From positions 1 to 43,964 of the forward strand of contig CABIYO010000022.1 in assembly GCA_902362975.1 (NCBI GenBank): DNA of 43,964 nt, in the 5' to 3' direction. The DNA is from Caryophanales bacterium (GTDB lineage Bacteria; Bacillota; Bacilli; Exiguobacteriales; Exiguobacteriaceae). Positions 13,013 through 23,813 of this stretch are shown piece after piece. The notes under the pieces are model-generated. The model had not been told where the DNA came from. It ran no database searches and was given only the letters and a program-made list of their open reading frames with translations. The first letter of the stretch is position 1, and each line of letters opens with the position of its first letter. The translations under genes were made by a program, and so were the position numbers.

Positions 13013-13249
13013 ATGCCAAAGACGTTACAAGAAATCAGACAAAAACTCGAATCGCATGTTGGTGAACGATTGACGTTGAAAGCAAACGGCGGTCGTAAGA
13101 AAGTTGTTACTCGGTTTGGAACGCTCGTTGAGACATATCCTGCAGTGTTCGTTGTGAAATTGGATGAAGACCTGCATAATGTGGAACGTGTCTCGTATAG
13201 CTACGCTGATGTCCTAACGGATACAGTTAAAATTGAATTCGGCAATTGA
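13013..13249 (+). CDS. veg: Veg protein
   Basis: A 78-residue Veg family protein (DUF1021). The core LTLKANGGRKK, ETYPAVFVVKLD and ERVSYSYADVLTDTV is highly conserved. In B. subtilis veg is strongly expressed in vegetative cells and promotes biofilm formation by acting on SinR. The ATG at 13013 follows GAGGTGA; a GTG at 13004 lies in that site and is not used here. In B. subtilis yabG lies before veg and sspF after it; both sporulation genes are missing. Confidence 0.94.
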   Translation: MPKTLQEIRQKLESHVGERLTLKANGGRKKVVTRFGTLVETYPAVFVVKLDEDLHNVERVSYSYADVLTDTVKIEFGN

Positions 13250-13263
13250 TTTATAAATGAGGG

Positions 13264-13293
13264 GCAGCTGCATTGGCAGCTGCTTCTTTTTTT
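13264..13293 (+). terminator. terminator after veg
   Basis: An 8-bp stem GCAGCTGC on both sides of an ATTG loop, followed by TTCTTTTTTT. Confidence 0.9.
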
Positions 13294-13349
13294 GTACGCC
13301 CGTTTACGGTACAATGGCGAACAGGAGACAAATGGGAAGGGTGAACGTG

Positions 13350-14213
13350 ATGCGCACGATCAGTGTGAAAGCGCCGGCAAAAATTAATTTGACACTTGAT
13401 GTCCTCGGAAAGCGTCCGGACGGCTATCATGAAGTAGAAATGGTAATGACGACAGTCGACTTAGCAGATCGCTTGGAGTTGACAGTTTTAGAGTCGGATG
13501 AGATTCGGATTCAATCAGAACACGCCTATGTGCCGAATGATCATCGGAATTTGGCATATCGAGCAGCAGAATTGTTGCGCGAGCGTTTTAACATTCAGCA
13601 GGGGGTCGAGATTGTGCTCGATAAACAGATTCCCGTGGCAGCTGGTCTTGCAGGTGGGTCGAGTGATGCGGCGGCAACGCTTCGTGGGATGAACGAATTG
13701 TTTTCATTGAACTTGTCATTAGAGGAGCTAGCAGAGATCGGTGCCGAGATTGGATCGGACGTCTCATTTTGTGTCATCGGCGGAACAGCTATCGCCCGTG
13801 GTCGTGGTGAACAGTTAGAAATGATCCCGCCCCCGCCCCCGTGCTATGTCGTTCTCGGTAAACCGAAAATCGGGGTATCGACGGCAGATGTGTATCGGGC
13901 AGTGCGTATGGAAGAGGTACATCACCCTGATACCGATGCCATGGTGGAGGCGATTCGTCAAAAAGATTTCCATGGAATCTGTAAACACCTTGGTAACTCA
14001 CTTGAGAGTGTGACACTTAAGCTTCACCCGGAAGTGAAACAAATCAAAGAAACGATGCGTCATTGCGGAGCGGAAGGTGTTCTCATGAGTGGAAGCGGGC
14101 CGACCGTGTTTGCGCTGATCGAACACGAGCAAAAAGCGCATCGAATCTATAATGGATTGAAAGGATTTTGCCCAGAAGTGTTCGTCGTTCGGATTCTCGG
14201 CAAAAGACATTGA
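13350..14213 (+). CDS. ispE: 4-diphosphocytidyl-2-C-methyl-D-erythritol kinase
   Basis: A 287-residue GHMP kinase of the non-mevalonate (MEP) isoprenoid pathway, phosphorylating CDP-methylerythritol. Motif [11 protein letters not shown] at the N-terminus with the substrate-binding lysine, the ATP loop [17 protein letters not shown], and the C-terminal [12 protein letters not shown]. The ATG at 13350 gives the MR-start shared with Bacillus; GTG codons at 13341 and 13347 are less likely. The RBS (GGAAGGG) is moderate. A TACAAT 35 bases upstream could be a -10 but has no clear -35. The other MEP genes are elsewhere. Confidence 0.95.
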   Translation: MRTISVKAPAKINLTLDVLGKRPDGYHEVEMVMTTVDLADRLELTVLESDEIRIQSEHAYVPNDHRNLAYRAAELLRERFNIQQGVEIVLDKQIPVAAGLAGGSSDAAATLRGMNELFSLNLSLEELAEIGAEIGSDVSFCVIGGTAIARGRGEQLEMIPPPPPCYVVLGKPKIGVSTADVYRAVRMEEVHHPDTDAMVEAIRQKDFHGICKHLGNSLESVTLKLHPEVKQIKETMRHCGAEGVLMSGSGPTVFALIEHEQKAHRIYNGLKGFCPEVFVVRILGKRH

Positions 14214-14239
14214 ACAAAAACGAATGAAAGTGATATATT
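14210..14239 (+). promoter_or_regulatory. purR promoter (extended -10)
   Basis: TTGAAC (14210-14215) and TATATT (14234-14239) are 18 bases apart, with TG one base before the -10. The -35 begins inside the ispE stop. Confidence 0.6.
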
Positions 14240-14261
14240 CTCAGTAGAACATTCGTTTATT
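14216..14261 (+). promoter_or_regulatory. probable PurBox pair (PurR autoregulation)
   Basis: AAACGAATG (14218-14226) and CATTCGTTT (14250-14258) form a 9-bp inverted repeat with CGAA cores in opposite directions. PurR of Bacillus binds two opposed PurBoxes with CGAA cores. One box lies between -35 and -10, the other after the start point. The match to the consensus is partial. Confidence 0.5.
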
Positions 14262-14286
14262 ATTGAAGATGTGAAGGAGAATCCGT

Positions 14287-15111
14287 ATGAAAATTCGTAG
14301 AAGTGGTCGTCTCGTCGATATGACCCGTTATTTACTTGATCACCCGCATCAGCTTGTCTCGTTGTCGATGTTTTCAAGTCGCTATAAAGCTGCAAAGTCG
14401 TCGATTAGCGAAGACCTTGTCATTGTCAGTGAAATGTTGTCCCATGATGGGATCGGAAAACTGGTCACTGTCCCTGGTGCAGCCGGTGGTGTCATGTTTA
14501 TCCCAGGATGGAGTAAAGAAAAATCACTAGAGATGATTGATACGCTCTGTGAGCAATTATCAAAACCGGAGCGTCTCTTACCAGGAGGCTATCTCTACCT
14601 CACGGATGTACTAGGTAATCCAAGCCAAGTGAAACCGATGGGGCAGGTCTTTGCATCCGTCTTCGCCGACCGAAAAGTCGATGTGGTCATGACGATTGCG
14701 ACGAAAGGGATTCCTCTTGCCTATGCGGTCGCTGAACAGTTGGGCGTTCCGTTTGTGATTGTGCGTTCGGATAGCCGTGTCACAGAAGGTTCGACGGTCA
14801 GCATCAATTATGTATCAGGTTCATCGAAAGCGATTCGTACGATGGCGCTCGCACGTCGCAGTCTGCCACGTGGTGCGAATGTGCTTTTGATTGATGATTT
14901 CATGAAGGCCGGTGGGACGATTCGTGGGATGATGAGCCTCTTGAATGAATTTGAAGCCACTCTTGCGGGTGTCGGTGTCTTGATGGAGGCCGAAGGGGCC
15001 GAGAAAAAGATGGTGAGTGAATACGTCAGCTTGATGAAATTAACGAATGTCGATTCTGATGAAGGGCTTGTCACCATTTCACGGGGGAATGTGGAACAAT
15101 TCTTAAAGTGA
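14287..15111 (+). CDS. purR: purine operon repressor PurR
   Basis: A 274-residue repressor with an N-terminal winged helix (about residues 1-75, KIRRSGRLVDMTRYLLDHP) fused to a phosphoribosyltransferase-like domain that has the PRPP loop VLLIDDFMKAGGT. In Bacillus PRPP and (p)ppGpp compete here, so that PRPP releases PurR from DNA. AAGGAG lies 8 bases before the ATG. It sits near prs, which makes PRPP, and hprT, which uses it. In B. subtilis yabJ follows; here spoVG is next. Confidence 0.96.
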   Translation: MKIRRSGRLVDMTRYLLDHPHQLVSLSMFSSRYKAAKSSISEDLVIVSEMLSHDGIGKLVTVPGAAGGVMFIPGWSKEKSLEMIDTLCEQLSKPERLLPGGYLYLTDVLGNPSQVKPMGQVFASVFADRKVDVVMTIATKGIPLAYAVAEQLGVPFVIVRSDSRVTEGSTVSINYVSGSSKAIRTMALARRSLPRGANVLLIDDFMKAGGTIRGMMSLLNEFEATLAGVGVLMEAEGAEKKMVSEYVSLMKLTNVDSDEGLVTISRGNVEQFLK

Positions 15112-15140
15112 TTGGCAAAATTTTGATTTCGTTTTATGAT
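15112..15140 (+). promoter_or_regulatory. spoVG promoter (sigma-A type)
   Basis: TTGGCA (15112-15117), a 17-base spacer and TATGAT (15135-15140), starting right after the purR stop. The leader would be about 105 bases. The known B. subtilis spoVG promoter uses sigma-H; I see no good sigma-H match here. Confidence 0.65.
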
Positions 15141-15251
15141 TAGAGGGTATAGAGTTATCCATATGAAGTCATGACGTTCGTTTGAAACCAACTGAACCTT
15201 ACAGAAGATCACACCATGGCGTAGACAACGATGAAAAAGGGGATGCGAAAC

Positions 15252-15551
15252 ATGCAGATCACAGACGTAAAAATTCGCAAAGTCGCGACAGAAGGAAGAA
15301 TGAAAGCGTTGGCCTCAATCACACTTGACCATGAATTCGTTGTACATGACCTTCGAATCATCGAAGGAAGTAGCGGTCTATTTGTCGCCATGCCGAGCAA
15401 ACGGACACCAGAAGGGATTTTTCGAGATATTGCTCATCCGATTAACGGGGAAATGCGACAAAAGGTCGAAGCGGCTGTATTGGAAACCTATTCCAATATG
15501 GATGTGGAAACCTTTGACCCACAACATGTGTCATACGGTACACATGAATAA
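15252..15551 (+). CDS. spoVG: SpoVG regulatory protein
   Basis: A 99-residue SpoVG. The family core is intact: [20 protein letters not shown] and [21 protein letters not shown]. SpoVG is a nucleic-acid-binding regulator found well beyond spore formers (Staphylococcus, Listeria, Borrelia), where it affects envelope, virulence and RNA-level control. The ATG at 15252 follows AAGGGG by 9 bases; the in-frame ATG at 15231 lacks a site and homology. Its survival where other sporulation genes are missing suggests a non-sporulation role. Confidence 0.95.
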   Translation: MQITDVKIRKVATEGRMKALASITLDHEFVVHDLRIIEGSSGLFVAMPSKRTPEGIFRDIAHPINGEMRQKVEAAVLETYSNMDVETFDPQHVSYGTHE

Positions 15552-15555
15552 CAGA

Positions 15556-15590
15556 AAACAGCGGTTAGGTTGCCTACCGCTGTTTTTTTT
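15556..15590 (+). terminator. terminator after spoVG
   Basis: ACAGCGGT-t-AGG pairs with CCT-ACCGCTGT around a 3-base loop, followed by eight T. Confidence 0.92.
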
Positions 15591-15621
15591 GCGTTTCACT
15601 GGTTAAGGAACGGTACAACTA

Positions 15622-15650
15622 TTGAAACGAAGGCATGGTTTCGATATAGT
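15622..15650 (+). promoter_or_regulatory. glmU-prs promoter (sigma-A type)
   Basis: TTGAAA (15622-15627), 17 bases, TATAGT (15645-15650). The leader of about 80 bases contains a small hairpin (TCACA/TGTGA near 15710) just before the RBS. Confidence 0.7.
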
Positions 15651-15718
15651 AGAAACGGTGTAAATCGGATTTAGTTGCAGAAAAGCCGAACTATACAGAC
15701 CAATCACAGCTGTTGTGA

Positions 15719-17092
<1,374 letters not shown>

Positions 17093-17137
17093 CTTGCTGC
17101 CAATCATTATGGAAAACAATGGAGGAGAATCCTAAAC

Positions 17138-18094
17138 ATGTCTACTGTATACGAACGAGAAATTCGTCTATTTAGCTTAAACTCGAACCGCCCGCTTGCT
17201 GAAGAAATTGCGAAAGAAATTGGTGTCCCGCTCAGCGATTGCCAAGTCAAACGTTTCAGCGACGGTGAACTCTATATCAACATCGAGGAAAGTGTTCGTG
17301 GAGATGATGTGTATGTCATCCAATCAACAAGCTCACCTGTAAACGAAACGCTCATGGAATTGCTCATCATGATCGATGCACTCAAACGTGCTTCTGTCCG
17401 TACGATCAACATCGTGATGCCTTATTACGGGTATGCACGTCAAGACCGTAAAGCACGCTCGCGTGAACCGATTACAGCGAAACTTGTCGCTGACCTTCTT
17501 ACAGTAGCGGGTGCAACACGCGTCATCACGATGGATTTGCATGCAGCGCAAATTCAAGGATTCTTCAATATTCCGGTTGACCAATTACTTGGTGTACCGC
17601 TCATCTCGACTTACTTTGAAACAGAAGCGTTTCAAGCGAAAGATATCGTGGTCGTTTCTCCAGACCACGGTGGCGTGACACGTGCACGTAAATTGGCAGA
17701 ACGTTTGAAAGCGCCGATTGCCATCATTGACAAGCGTCGTCCGAAAGCGAACGTCGCCGAAGTCATGAACATCGTCGGTAGCGTCGAAGGGAAAACGGCG
17801 ATTTTGATCGACGATATCATCGATACAGCCGGAACGATCACACTTGCGGCAGATGCTATCGTCGAAGCGGGTGCGAAAGAAGTGTATGCGTCTTGTACAC
17901 ACCCAGTCCTTTCTGGTCCAGCGATGGAGCGTATCGATAATTCATCAATCAAAGAGTTGGTCGTCTTAAATACCATCGATTTGACGGGTCGTCCTTGCTC
18001 GAGCAAGATCAAGCAAATGTCGGTCGCCCATTTGCTTGGGGAAGCGATTATGCGCGTACACGAGCATAAATCGGTCAGTACCCTATTCGATTAA
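17138..18094 (+). CDS. prs: ribose-phosphate pyrophosphokinase
   Basis: A 318-residue PRPP synthetase, converting ribose-5-phosphate and ATP to PRPP for purine, pyrimidine, NAD, His and Trp synthesis. The signature [11 protein letters not shown] near residue 132, the catalytic flexible loop with [12 protein letters not shown], and the PRPP-binding loop [11 protein letters not shown] are present. The RBS is GGAGGAG. In B. subtilis ctc (a general-stress ribosomal L25-type protein) lies between prs and pth; here a terminator follows at once and ctc is absent. Confidence 0.98.
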   Translation: MSTVYEREIRLFSLNSNRPLAEEIAKEIGVPLSDCQVKRFSDGELYINIEESVRGDDVYVIQSTSSPVNETLMELLIMIDALKRASVRTINIVMPYYGYARQDRKARSREPITAKLVADLLTVAGATRVITMDLHAAQIQGFFNIPVDQLLGVPLISTYFETEAFQAKDIVVVSPDHGGVTRARKLAERLKAPIAIIDKRRPKANVAEVMNIVGSVEGKTAILIDDIIDTAGTITLAADAIVEAGAKEVYASCTHPVLSGPAMERIDNSSIKELVVLNTIDLTGRPCSSKIKQMSVAHLLGEAIMRVHEHKSVSTLFD

Positions 18095-18101
18095 AAAAAC
18101 G

Positions 18102-18133
18102 AGGCCCGGAGGCATTCGCCTTTGGCCTTTTTT
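18102..18133 (+). terminator. terminator after prs
   Basis: AGGCC and inner AGGC pair with GCCT and GGCCT around ATTC (with a small internal loop), followed by TTTTTT. Confidence 0.85.
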
Positions 18134-18150
18134 GTTCAGGAGGAAATGAT

Positions 18151-18708
18151 ATGAAATGCATCGTCGGTCTTGGGAATCCAGGGAAAAAGTTTGAGATGAC
18201 GCGACACAATGTCGGATTTTTAGCGATTGACCGTCTCGCCGAAAAGCATGGCATCTCGCTGAATGAAGTGAAGTTTAATGCCCTTATGGGAACGGGAAGA
18301 ATCAATGGTGAACGCGTAGTACTCGTCAAACCACTCACGTATATGAACTTGTCGGGTGAAGCCGTCCGTCCCATTTTAGATTATTATAAGATTGAGATTG
18401 ATGACTTATTAGTCATTTATGACGATTTGGATATGGTGCCCGGCAAGCTTCGTTTCCGTCCGAAAGGGAGCGCAGGTGGTCATAATGGGATCAAATCTCT
18501 CATTCAACACTTGGGAACGGCTGAATTCAAACGATTAAAGATTGGAATCGGTCGTCCCCCGCACCCGATTAAAGTCGTCGACTGGGTGTTGATGAACTAT
18601 CGCAAAGACGAGTTGCCAGAATTAAATGAAACACTCGACAACGCCGTAACCGCAGCCACTGATTTTGTGGATACAGATTGGCTGACGCTGATGAATCGAT
18701 ACAACTAA
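18151..18708 (+). CDS. pth: peptidyl-tRNA hydrolase
   Basis: A 185-residue Pth (spoVC in B. subtilis), which frees tRNA from dropped-off peptidyl-tRNA. It shows GLGNPGKKFEMTRHNVGF with the catalytic His in RHN, the PLTYMNLSGE segment, YDDLDMVPGKLR with the active Asp, and the G-rich GSAGGHNGIKSL. AGGAGG lies 8 bases before ATG. It is flanked on both sides by terminators. In B. subtilis the sporulation gene fin lies between pth and mfd; it is missing here. Confidence 0.97.
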   Translation: MKCIVGLGNPGKKFEMTRHNVGFLAIDRLAEKHGISLNEVKFNALMGTGRINGERVVLVKPLTYMNLSGEAVRPILDYYKIEIDDLLVIYDDLDMVPGKLRFRPKGSAGGHNGIKSLIQHLGTAEFKRLKIGIGRPPHPIKVVDWVLMNYRKDELPELNETLDNAVTAATDFVDTDWLTLMNRYN

Positions 18709-18729
18709 AGGGTCATTGCACCCTTTTTT
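18707..18729 (+). terminator. terminator after pth
   Basis: A short stem AAAGGGT/ACCCTTT with a six-base loop runs into a T run. It overlaps the end of the pth stop codon. Confidence 0.65.
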
Positions 18730-18753
18730 GTCGTATGAGTTGGAGGAAAATAA

Positions 18754-21700
18754 ATGAATGCTTTAGAGAGATTTATGGTGGCGCTCCCTGAAACGAATGT
18801 GATTCGAGAGCGACTCCAAAAAGTAGACCGTCAATTGGTGACAGGGTTGACGACAAGCGCAAAAGCCCTCGTCTTGGCTGGACTCGTGAAATCGTCCTCG
18901 AGACGTCTTGTTGTCGTGACGCATAACATGTATCAAGCCCAAAAGATGTTCGATCAACTTGAATCACTCATCGGTCCGGACAAAACGTTGTTGTATCCGA
19001 TCGATGAGACGCTAGCAGGTGAACTGTCACTGACGGCTAGTCCGGAACTGTTAGCCGCCCGAATCGATACCCGTACTCGTCTCCTCGACCAAACAGGAGG
19101 CGTTGTTGTCGTGCCGCTTGGTGGATTACGACGCTATGTACCAAGTCCGGAAGCATGGCAAGACAGTCGCATCATGTTGAAGCCAGGAAGCGACCTCGAT
19201 TTAGCGGATTTTGCGAAACAATTGACGGGCATGGGCTATGAACGAACGGCAACGGTGACGACACCTGGTGAATTTTCCGTACGCGGGAGTATTCTAGACG
19301 TTTATCCTCTTACGGAAGCACGTCCATATCGAATCGACCTGTTCGACACCGAGATTGACTCCATTTTCACGTTTGACGCGGAAACGCAACGCTCGCTTGG
19401 TGTAGAGGGGGAAGTGTGCATTACGCCTGCGACCGAGTTCATCGCAACGGAGAATCAGCTGAAGCAGGCGGGTGGTGCGCTTCGGAAGCAGTACGACCGA
19501 ACCGTCGAGTTGATTGGAAATGAAGTCATCCGACAAGCCCTTGAAGAAGGAGTCGTGACAGACATCGAGCGACTTGAGCGTGGAGACTTCCCGGAGAAAG
19601 TTGGGAAGTATTCGCCGTTGCTCTATACGTCCACGCTCCTTGATTACGTTGGGAAAGACGCTGTCCTCATTTTAGATGAGGTGGCGCGGATTGATGACGC
19701 TGCCGACGTACAGGACCGCGAGGAAGCGGAATGGTTCTCTTCACTCATCGAAAAAGGAGAAGCCGTCAGTAATTACACGCTCGCTGTCCCGATGCATAAA
19801 GTCTTCCGTGACTTGAAGCAAGTGGCGTTCTCTTTGCTGCCGTCTCGTCGTTCGGGTATTCCGGAGAGCGATACGGTCCATTTGAGCTGTCGTCCGCTAC
19901 CGGCGTTCCACGGTCAGATGCATCTATTGAAACAGGAAGTCGAGCGGTGGCAGCAAGGTAATCAACGCATCGTCGTGCTTGCGGGAGATAAGTCGCGTGC
20001 TGATAAAATCGAAGCGCTTCTTTCCGACTATGGAATCGCCTCGACTTTCACCAATGTCGATGGAGAGTTAGAACCGAGACGTGTCTCAATCCTCATCGGT
20101 CAAATCGAAGGGGGATTCGAACTGTCGACGAGCCGTCTCGTTGTCATATCGGAAGAAGAGTTGTTCAAGCGTGTGACGAAACGAAAACGTCAGACGAAAA
20201 ATTTGACGAATGCCGAACGAATCAAGAGTTACCAAGAGCTGAAGCCGAATGATTATGTCGTCCATGTACACCATGGAATCGGGAAGTACCTTGGCATTAA
20301 AACAATCGAGGTCGGTGGGATCCATCAGGATTATCTGCACCTCGTCTATGCAGGGGACGACGCCCTCTACGTGCCGGTCGACCAAATCGACCTCGTCCAA
20401 AAATATGTCGGGGCCGAAGGTAAAGAGCCGAAGATTTATAAACTCGGCGGCACCGAGTGGAAGAAAGTAAAATCGAAAGTTGCCAAATCGGTTGAAGATA
20501 TTGCCGATGAGCTTATTAAACTGTACGCGGAACGAGAGGCCTCGGTCGGTTTCGCGTTCCCGCCGGACGATGAAGAGATGAGACAGTTCGAATCTTCTTT
20601 CCCATACGCCGAGACAGAAGATCAGTTACGTTCGATTGCAGAAATCAAGGCAGATATGGAACGCTCTCGTCCGATGGATCGCCTTTTATGTGGAGATGTT
20701 GGATACGGGAAGACGGAAGTGGCGATTCGAGCGGCGTTCAAAGCCGTACTCGCCGGTAAACAAGTGGCATTTCTTGTTCCGACGACCGTCCTCGCCCAAC
20801 AGCACTATGAAACGATGCTCGAGCGGTTCAGCGAATTCCCGGTCAACGTATCGGTCATGAGTCGTTTCCGTTCGAAGAGCGAGATGACCGCGACGAAGAA
20901 AGGGTTGAAAGAAGGTACCATCGACATCGTCGTCGGGACACACCGCGTGTTGTCAAAAGACGTGACGTTCGCCGACCTTGGTCTCGTCATCATCGATGAA
21001 GAACAACGCTTCGGTGTCAAACATAAAGAACGGTTGAAGCAGCTGAAGACGAACATCGACGTCCTGACGCTGACGGCGACTCCGATTCCACGGACATTGC
21101 ATATGTCGATGATTGGGATCCGTGACTTGTCCGTATTAGAGACACCACCAGAGAATCGTTATCCTGTCCAAACATACGTTATGGAATACGACGGCATCGT
21201 CTTGCGTGAGGCGCTCGAACGTGAACTCGCTCGCGGGGGACAAGCGTTCTTCCTCTATAACCGCGTCGAAGGGATCGAACGAAAAGCGGAAGAGATTCGG
21301 GCCTTATTGCCCGATGCACGAATTGCAACGGCACATGGACGCATGACGGAGAGTGAGCTTGAGAGCCAGTTGATCAGCTTCCTAGAGGGCGAAGCGGATA
21401 TTTTAGTCTCGACGACAATCATCGAGACAGGAATCGACATTCCAAATGTCAACACTCTCATCGTCCACGATGCTGACAAGATGGGGCTGTCCCAGCTCTA
21501 TCAACTCCGAGGTCGTGTCGGACGTTCGAATCGAATCGCCTATGCATACTTCACGTATCGGAAAGACAAACGCTTGACGGAAGTGGCAGAAAGTCGTCTT
21601 CAGGCCATCAAAGAGTTCACTGAGCTCGGCAGTGGATTTAAGATTGCGATGCGCGACCTATCGATTCGTGGAGCTGGAAACTTACTCGGTGCACAACAGT

Positions 21701-22281
21701 CTGGATTCATCGATTCGGTCGGTTTTGACCTGTACTCACAAATGCTCTCTGAAGCCATTGAGGAACGGAAAGACCGCATGCGTGGACAAGCGAAACAAGT
21801 TGTCTTCAAACCGGAGATCACGTTCCAGGCCGATGCGTATATCCCTGATGACTACTTGTCAGATAGCGAATTGAAGATTGAGATGTACAAACGCTTCAAA
21901 TATGTAGATACGCCGAACGCGTTGTTCGCCCTTCAAGATGAACTGATTGAACGGTTTGGTGAATTCCCGGAACCGGTCGCGCTGCTCATTCAATTGACAC
22001 GTCTACGTATTTATGGAGAACTGGCAAAAGTGAGTCGAATCAAGCAGACGCCAGGGCGCATCGAGATTGTCTTATCGAAAGAATCGACGACGGCTCTCGA
22101 TGTCCCGTCCTTCATGGAATGGTCGATGCCGCTTGGTCGCAAGCTTGGGGTAGGGCAAGAAGACGGTGCCTTGAAACTGTCACTCAGCGGCCGGATGCCA
22201 CTAACAGAGCTCTTGAATGATGCCGATACTGTATTAGAAGAACTGATGAAGCGGTTGGTAGGCGATGCGGTCGCCAAGTAA
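18754..22281 (+). CDS. mfd: transcription-repair coupling factor Mfd
   Basis: An 1175-residue Mfd, which removes RNA polymerase stalled at DNA lesions and recruits UvrA. N-terminal UvrB-like domains (about 1-340), the RNA-polymerase-interacting domain (about 480-560, NDYVVHVHHGIGKYLG), and an SF2 helicase core with GDVGYGKTE (near residue 646), DEEQRFG and TATPIPRTL, then the TRG translocation module (LRGRVGRSNRIAYAYFTY) and a C-terminal autoinhibitory domain. GGAGG lies 8 bases before ATG. Its last 17 bases overlap the flippase gene. Length is typical. Confidence 0.98.
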   Translation: MNALERFMVALPETNVIRERLQKVDRQLVTGLTTSAKALVLAGLVKSSSRRLVVVTHNMYQAQKMFDQLESLIGPDKTLLYPIDETLAGELSLTASPELLAARIDTRTRLLDQTGGVVVVPLGGLRRYVPSPEAWQDSRIMLKPGSDLDLADFAKQLTGMGYERTATVTTPGEFSVRGSILDVYPLTEARPYRIDLFDTEIDSIFTFDAETQRSLGVEGEVCITPATEFIATENQLKQAGGALRKQYDRTVELIGNEVIRQALEEGVVTDIERLERGDFPEKVGKYSPLLYTSTLLDYVGKDAVLILDEVARIDDAADVQDREEAEWFSSLIEKGEAVSNYTLAVPMHKVFRDLKQVAFSLLPSRRSGIPESDTVHLSCRPLPAFHGQMHLLKQEVERWQQGNQRIVVLAGDKSRADKIEALLSDYGIASTFTNVDGELEPRRVSILIGQIEGGFELSTSRLVVISEEELFKRVTKRKRQTKNLTNAERIKSYQELKPNDYVVHVHHGIGKYLGIKTIEVGGIHQDYLHLVYAGDDALYVPVDQIDLVQKYVGAEGKEPKIYKLGGTEWKKVKSKVAKSVEDIADELIKLYAEREASVGFAFPPDDEEMRQFESSFPYAETEDQLRSIAEIKADMERSRPMDRLLCGDVGYGKTEVAIRAAFKAVLAGKQVAFLVPTTVLAQQHYETMLERFSEFPVNVSVMSRFRSKSEMTATKKGLKEGTIDIVVGTHRVLSKDVTFADLGLVIIDEEQRFGVKHKERLKQLKTNIDVLTLTATPIPRTLHMSMIGIRDLSVLETPPENRYPVQTYVMEYDGIVLREALERELARGGQAFFLYNRVEGIERKAEEIRALLPDARIATAHGRMTESELESQLISFLEGEADILVSTTIIETGIDIPNVNTLIVHDADKMGLSQLYQLRGRVGRSNRIAYAYFTYRKDKRLTEVAESRLQAIKEFTELGSGFKIAMRDLSIRGAGNLLGAQQSGFIDSVGFDLYSQMLSEAIEERKDRMRGQAKQVVFKPEITFQADAYIPDDYLSDSELKIEMYKRFKYVDTPNALFALQDELIERFGEFPEPVALLIQLTRLRIYGELAKVSRIKQTPGRIEIVLSKESTTALDVPSFMEWSMPLGRKLGVGQEDGALKLSLSGRMPLTELLNDADTVLEELMKRLVGDAVAK

Positions 22282-23812
22282 GTTTGCGCAAGGCGTCGTT
22301 TTGTTCGCCCTTGCCGGCTACGTATCGAAACTGATCAGCTTCGCCTATCGTGTCCCCTATCAAAACTTGGCGGGGGACTTCGGGCTTTATGCCTATCAAA
22401 CTGTCTATCCGTTCGCTGCCATCGTAGCGTCACTCGGCATTTATGCGATGCCGGTCGTCATTGCGAAAATCGGCGTCGGTGCGAAAGGGACGAATCGTAA
22501 GTTAGAAGTCTTATGGGGAAGCTTTTACGCCTTACTTCTACTCTCGTCCATGCTTGTCGTCACAGTATGGCTGTTTGCCCCTACTCTGGCAAGGTGGCTC
22601 GGAGATGCGCAGTTAGCTCCTGCACTACGTGTGATCAGTTTGAGTTATTTACTCATGCCGGCGTCAGCCGTGTTGCGCGGGGCTTTTCAATCTAGAGATG
22701 ACTTACGACCGAGCGCATGGTCGCAAGTGCTCGAGAACTTTGTCCGCGTGACGGTCATGCTATCCCTCTTATGGGTTGGGGTCCGTCTCGGAAAAGATGC
22801 ATATACGCTCAGTCAATATGCGTATGGTGCGACGCTCATTGGTGGGCTTGTGGCGATTGTCTTTTTAGTTTATCGCGCACGGGGAGTGCGGATTGTGAGG
22901 GTGCGACGTGTCACGTTTCGGAGTGGGATGAAACTCTTGTTGACGACCGGTTTTGCGGTCGGATTTGCGTCGCTCGGGATTTTATGGATGCAACTGGTCG
23001 ACTCCTTCACCATCGTCAATTTGATGGGCGGAACGTATGAGGCGAAGGTGAGCAAAGGCGTGTTTGATCGAGGGTATCCGCTCGTGCAATTCGCCATCCT
23101 GTTTACAACGACCATTGGGGTGGCCAATGTGCCGACGCTCGTCCGTCATTATCGGGCAGGGCATCTGCAAAAGACGACGCAGGGACTCCGTTCGATGATT
23201 CGTGTGACGACAGCGATTGCTGGTGCAGCGACTATCGGATTGATGGGTGTCATGTTTTTCTTAAATGTGGCCCTGTTTGAAGATGAATCTGGGACACGAG
23301 CCCTCGTCTTCTTAGCGACGAGCACGTTCGCTGCCTCCTTGGCGATCGCAAGCATGACTTGTTTGCAGGCGATTGACCGAGAGTGGGTCGCGGCACGCAG
23401 TATGGTCGTCGCAATGTTAGTGAAAAGTGCGGTAAATGTATGGCTCGTGCCGAGTTACGGTATTGAAGGCGCGGCAATCGGAACATCCATTGGATTTTTA
23501 GCGATGGCGTTCTATAATTTCCGGGCGCTCGACCGCTTGATTCCGCTCGGGTCATTTCGATCGAAACACTATAAGTCGTTATGGAAAGCCCTCGTACCCA
23601 TGCTAATCCTCATTGCCGTGTTAAACTGGCTAGGTCAGATGTGGGTCGACTCGCGAATCACTGCGTTCGGTTGGTTAATCGGAATGGTGTGTAGCGGTGC
23701 CGTCCTCTATATATGGAGACTATGGAGTACGCGAATGCTGTCACTTGCGGAATGGGAGTTGATCCCGTTCGGAAGTCGTCTGCTCGATGTGCTCGAGAAA
23801 AAGGAGAACTAA
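22265..23812 (+). CDS. polysaccharide/lipid flippase, YabM/SpoVB type
   Basis: A 515-residue integral membrane protein of the MOP superfamily (polysaccharide biosynthesis/MATE-like). About 14 hydrophobic helices can be traced, starting with VVLFALAGYVSKLISFAYRV. The N-terminal RVPYQNLAGDFGLYAYQ is typical of the SpoVB/YabM group, which flips lipid-linked wall precursors such as lipid II. The start overlaps mfd by 17 bases (another frame), with a weak GGTAGG site. In B. subtilis spoVT precedes yabM; here mfd and yabM overlap directly. A role in wall precursor or surface polysaccharide export is inferred. Confidence 0.88.
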   Translation: MRSPSKFAQGVVLFALAGYVSKLISFAYRVPYQNLAGDFGLYAYQTVYPFAAIVASLGIYAMPVVIAKIGVGAKGTNRKLEVLWGSFYALLLLSSMLVVTVWLFAPTLARWLGDAQLAPALRVISLSYLLMPASAVLRGAFQSRDDLRPSAWSQVLENFVRVTVMLSLLWVGVRLGKDAYTLSQYAYGATLIGGLVAIVFLVYRARGVRIVRVRRVTFRSGMKLLLTTGFAVGFASLGILWMQLVDSFTIVNLMGGTYEAKVSKGVFDRGYPLVQFAILFTTTIGVANVPTLVRHYRAGHLQKTTQGLRSMIRVTTAIAGAATIGLMGVMFFLNVALFEDESGTRALVFLATSTFAASLAIASMTCLQAIDREWVAARSMVVAMLVKSAVNVWLVPSYGIEGAAIGTSIGFLAMAFYNFRALDRLIPLGSFRSKHYKSLWKALVPMLILIAVLNWLGQMWVDSRITAFGWLIGMVCSGAVLYIWRLWSTRMLSLAEWELIPFGSRLLDVLEKKEN

Positions 23813-23813
23813 T

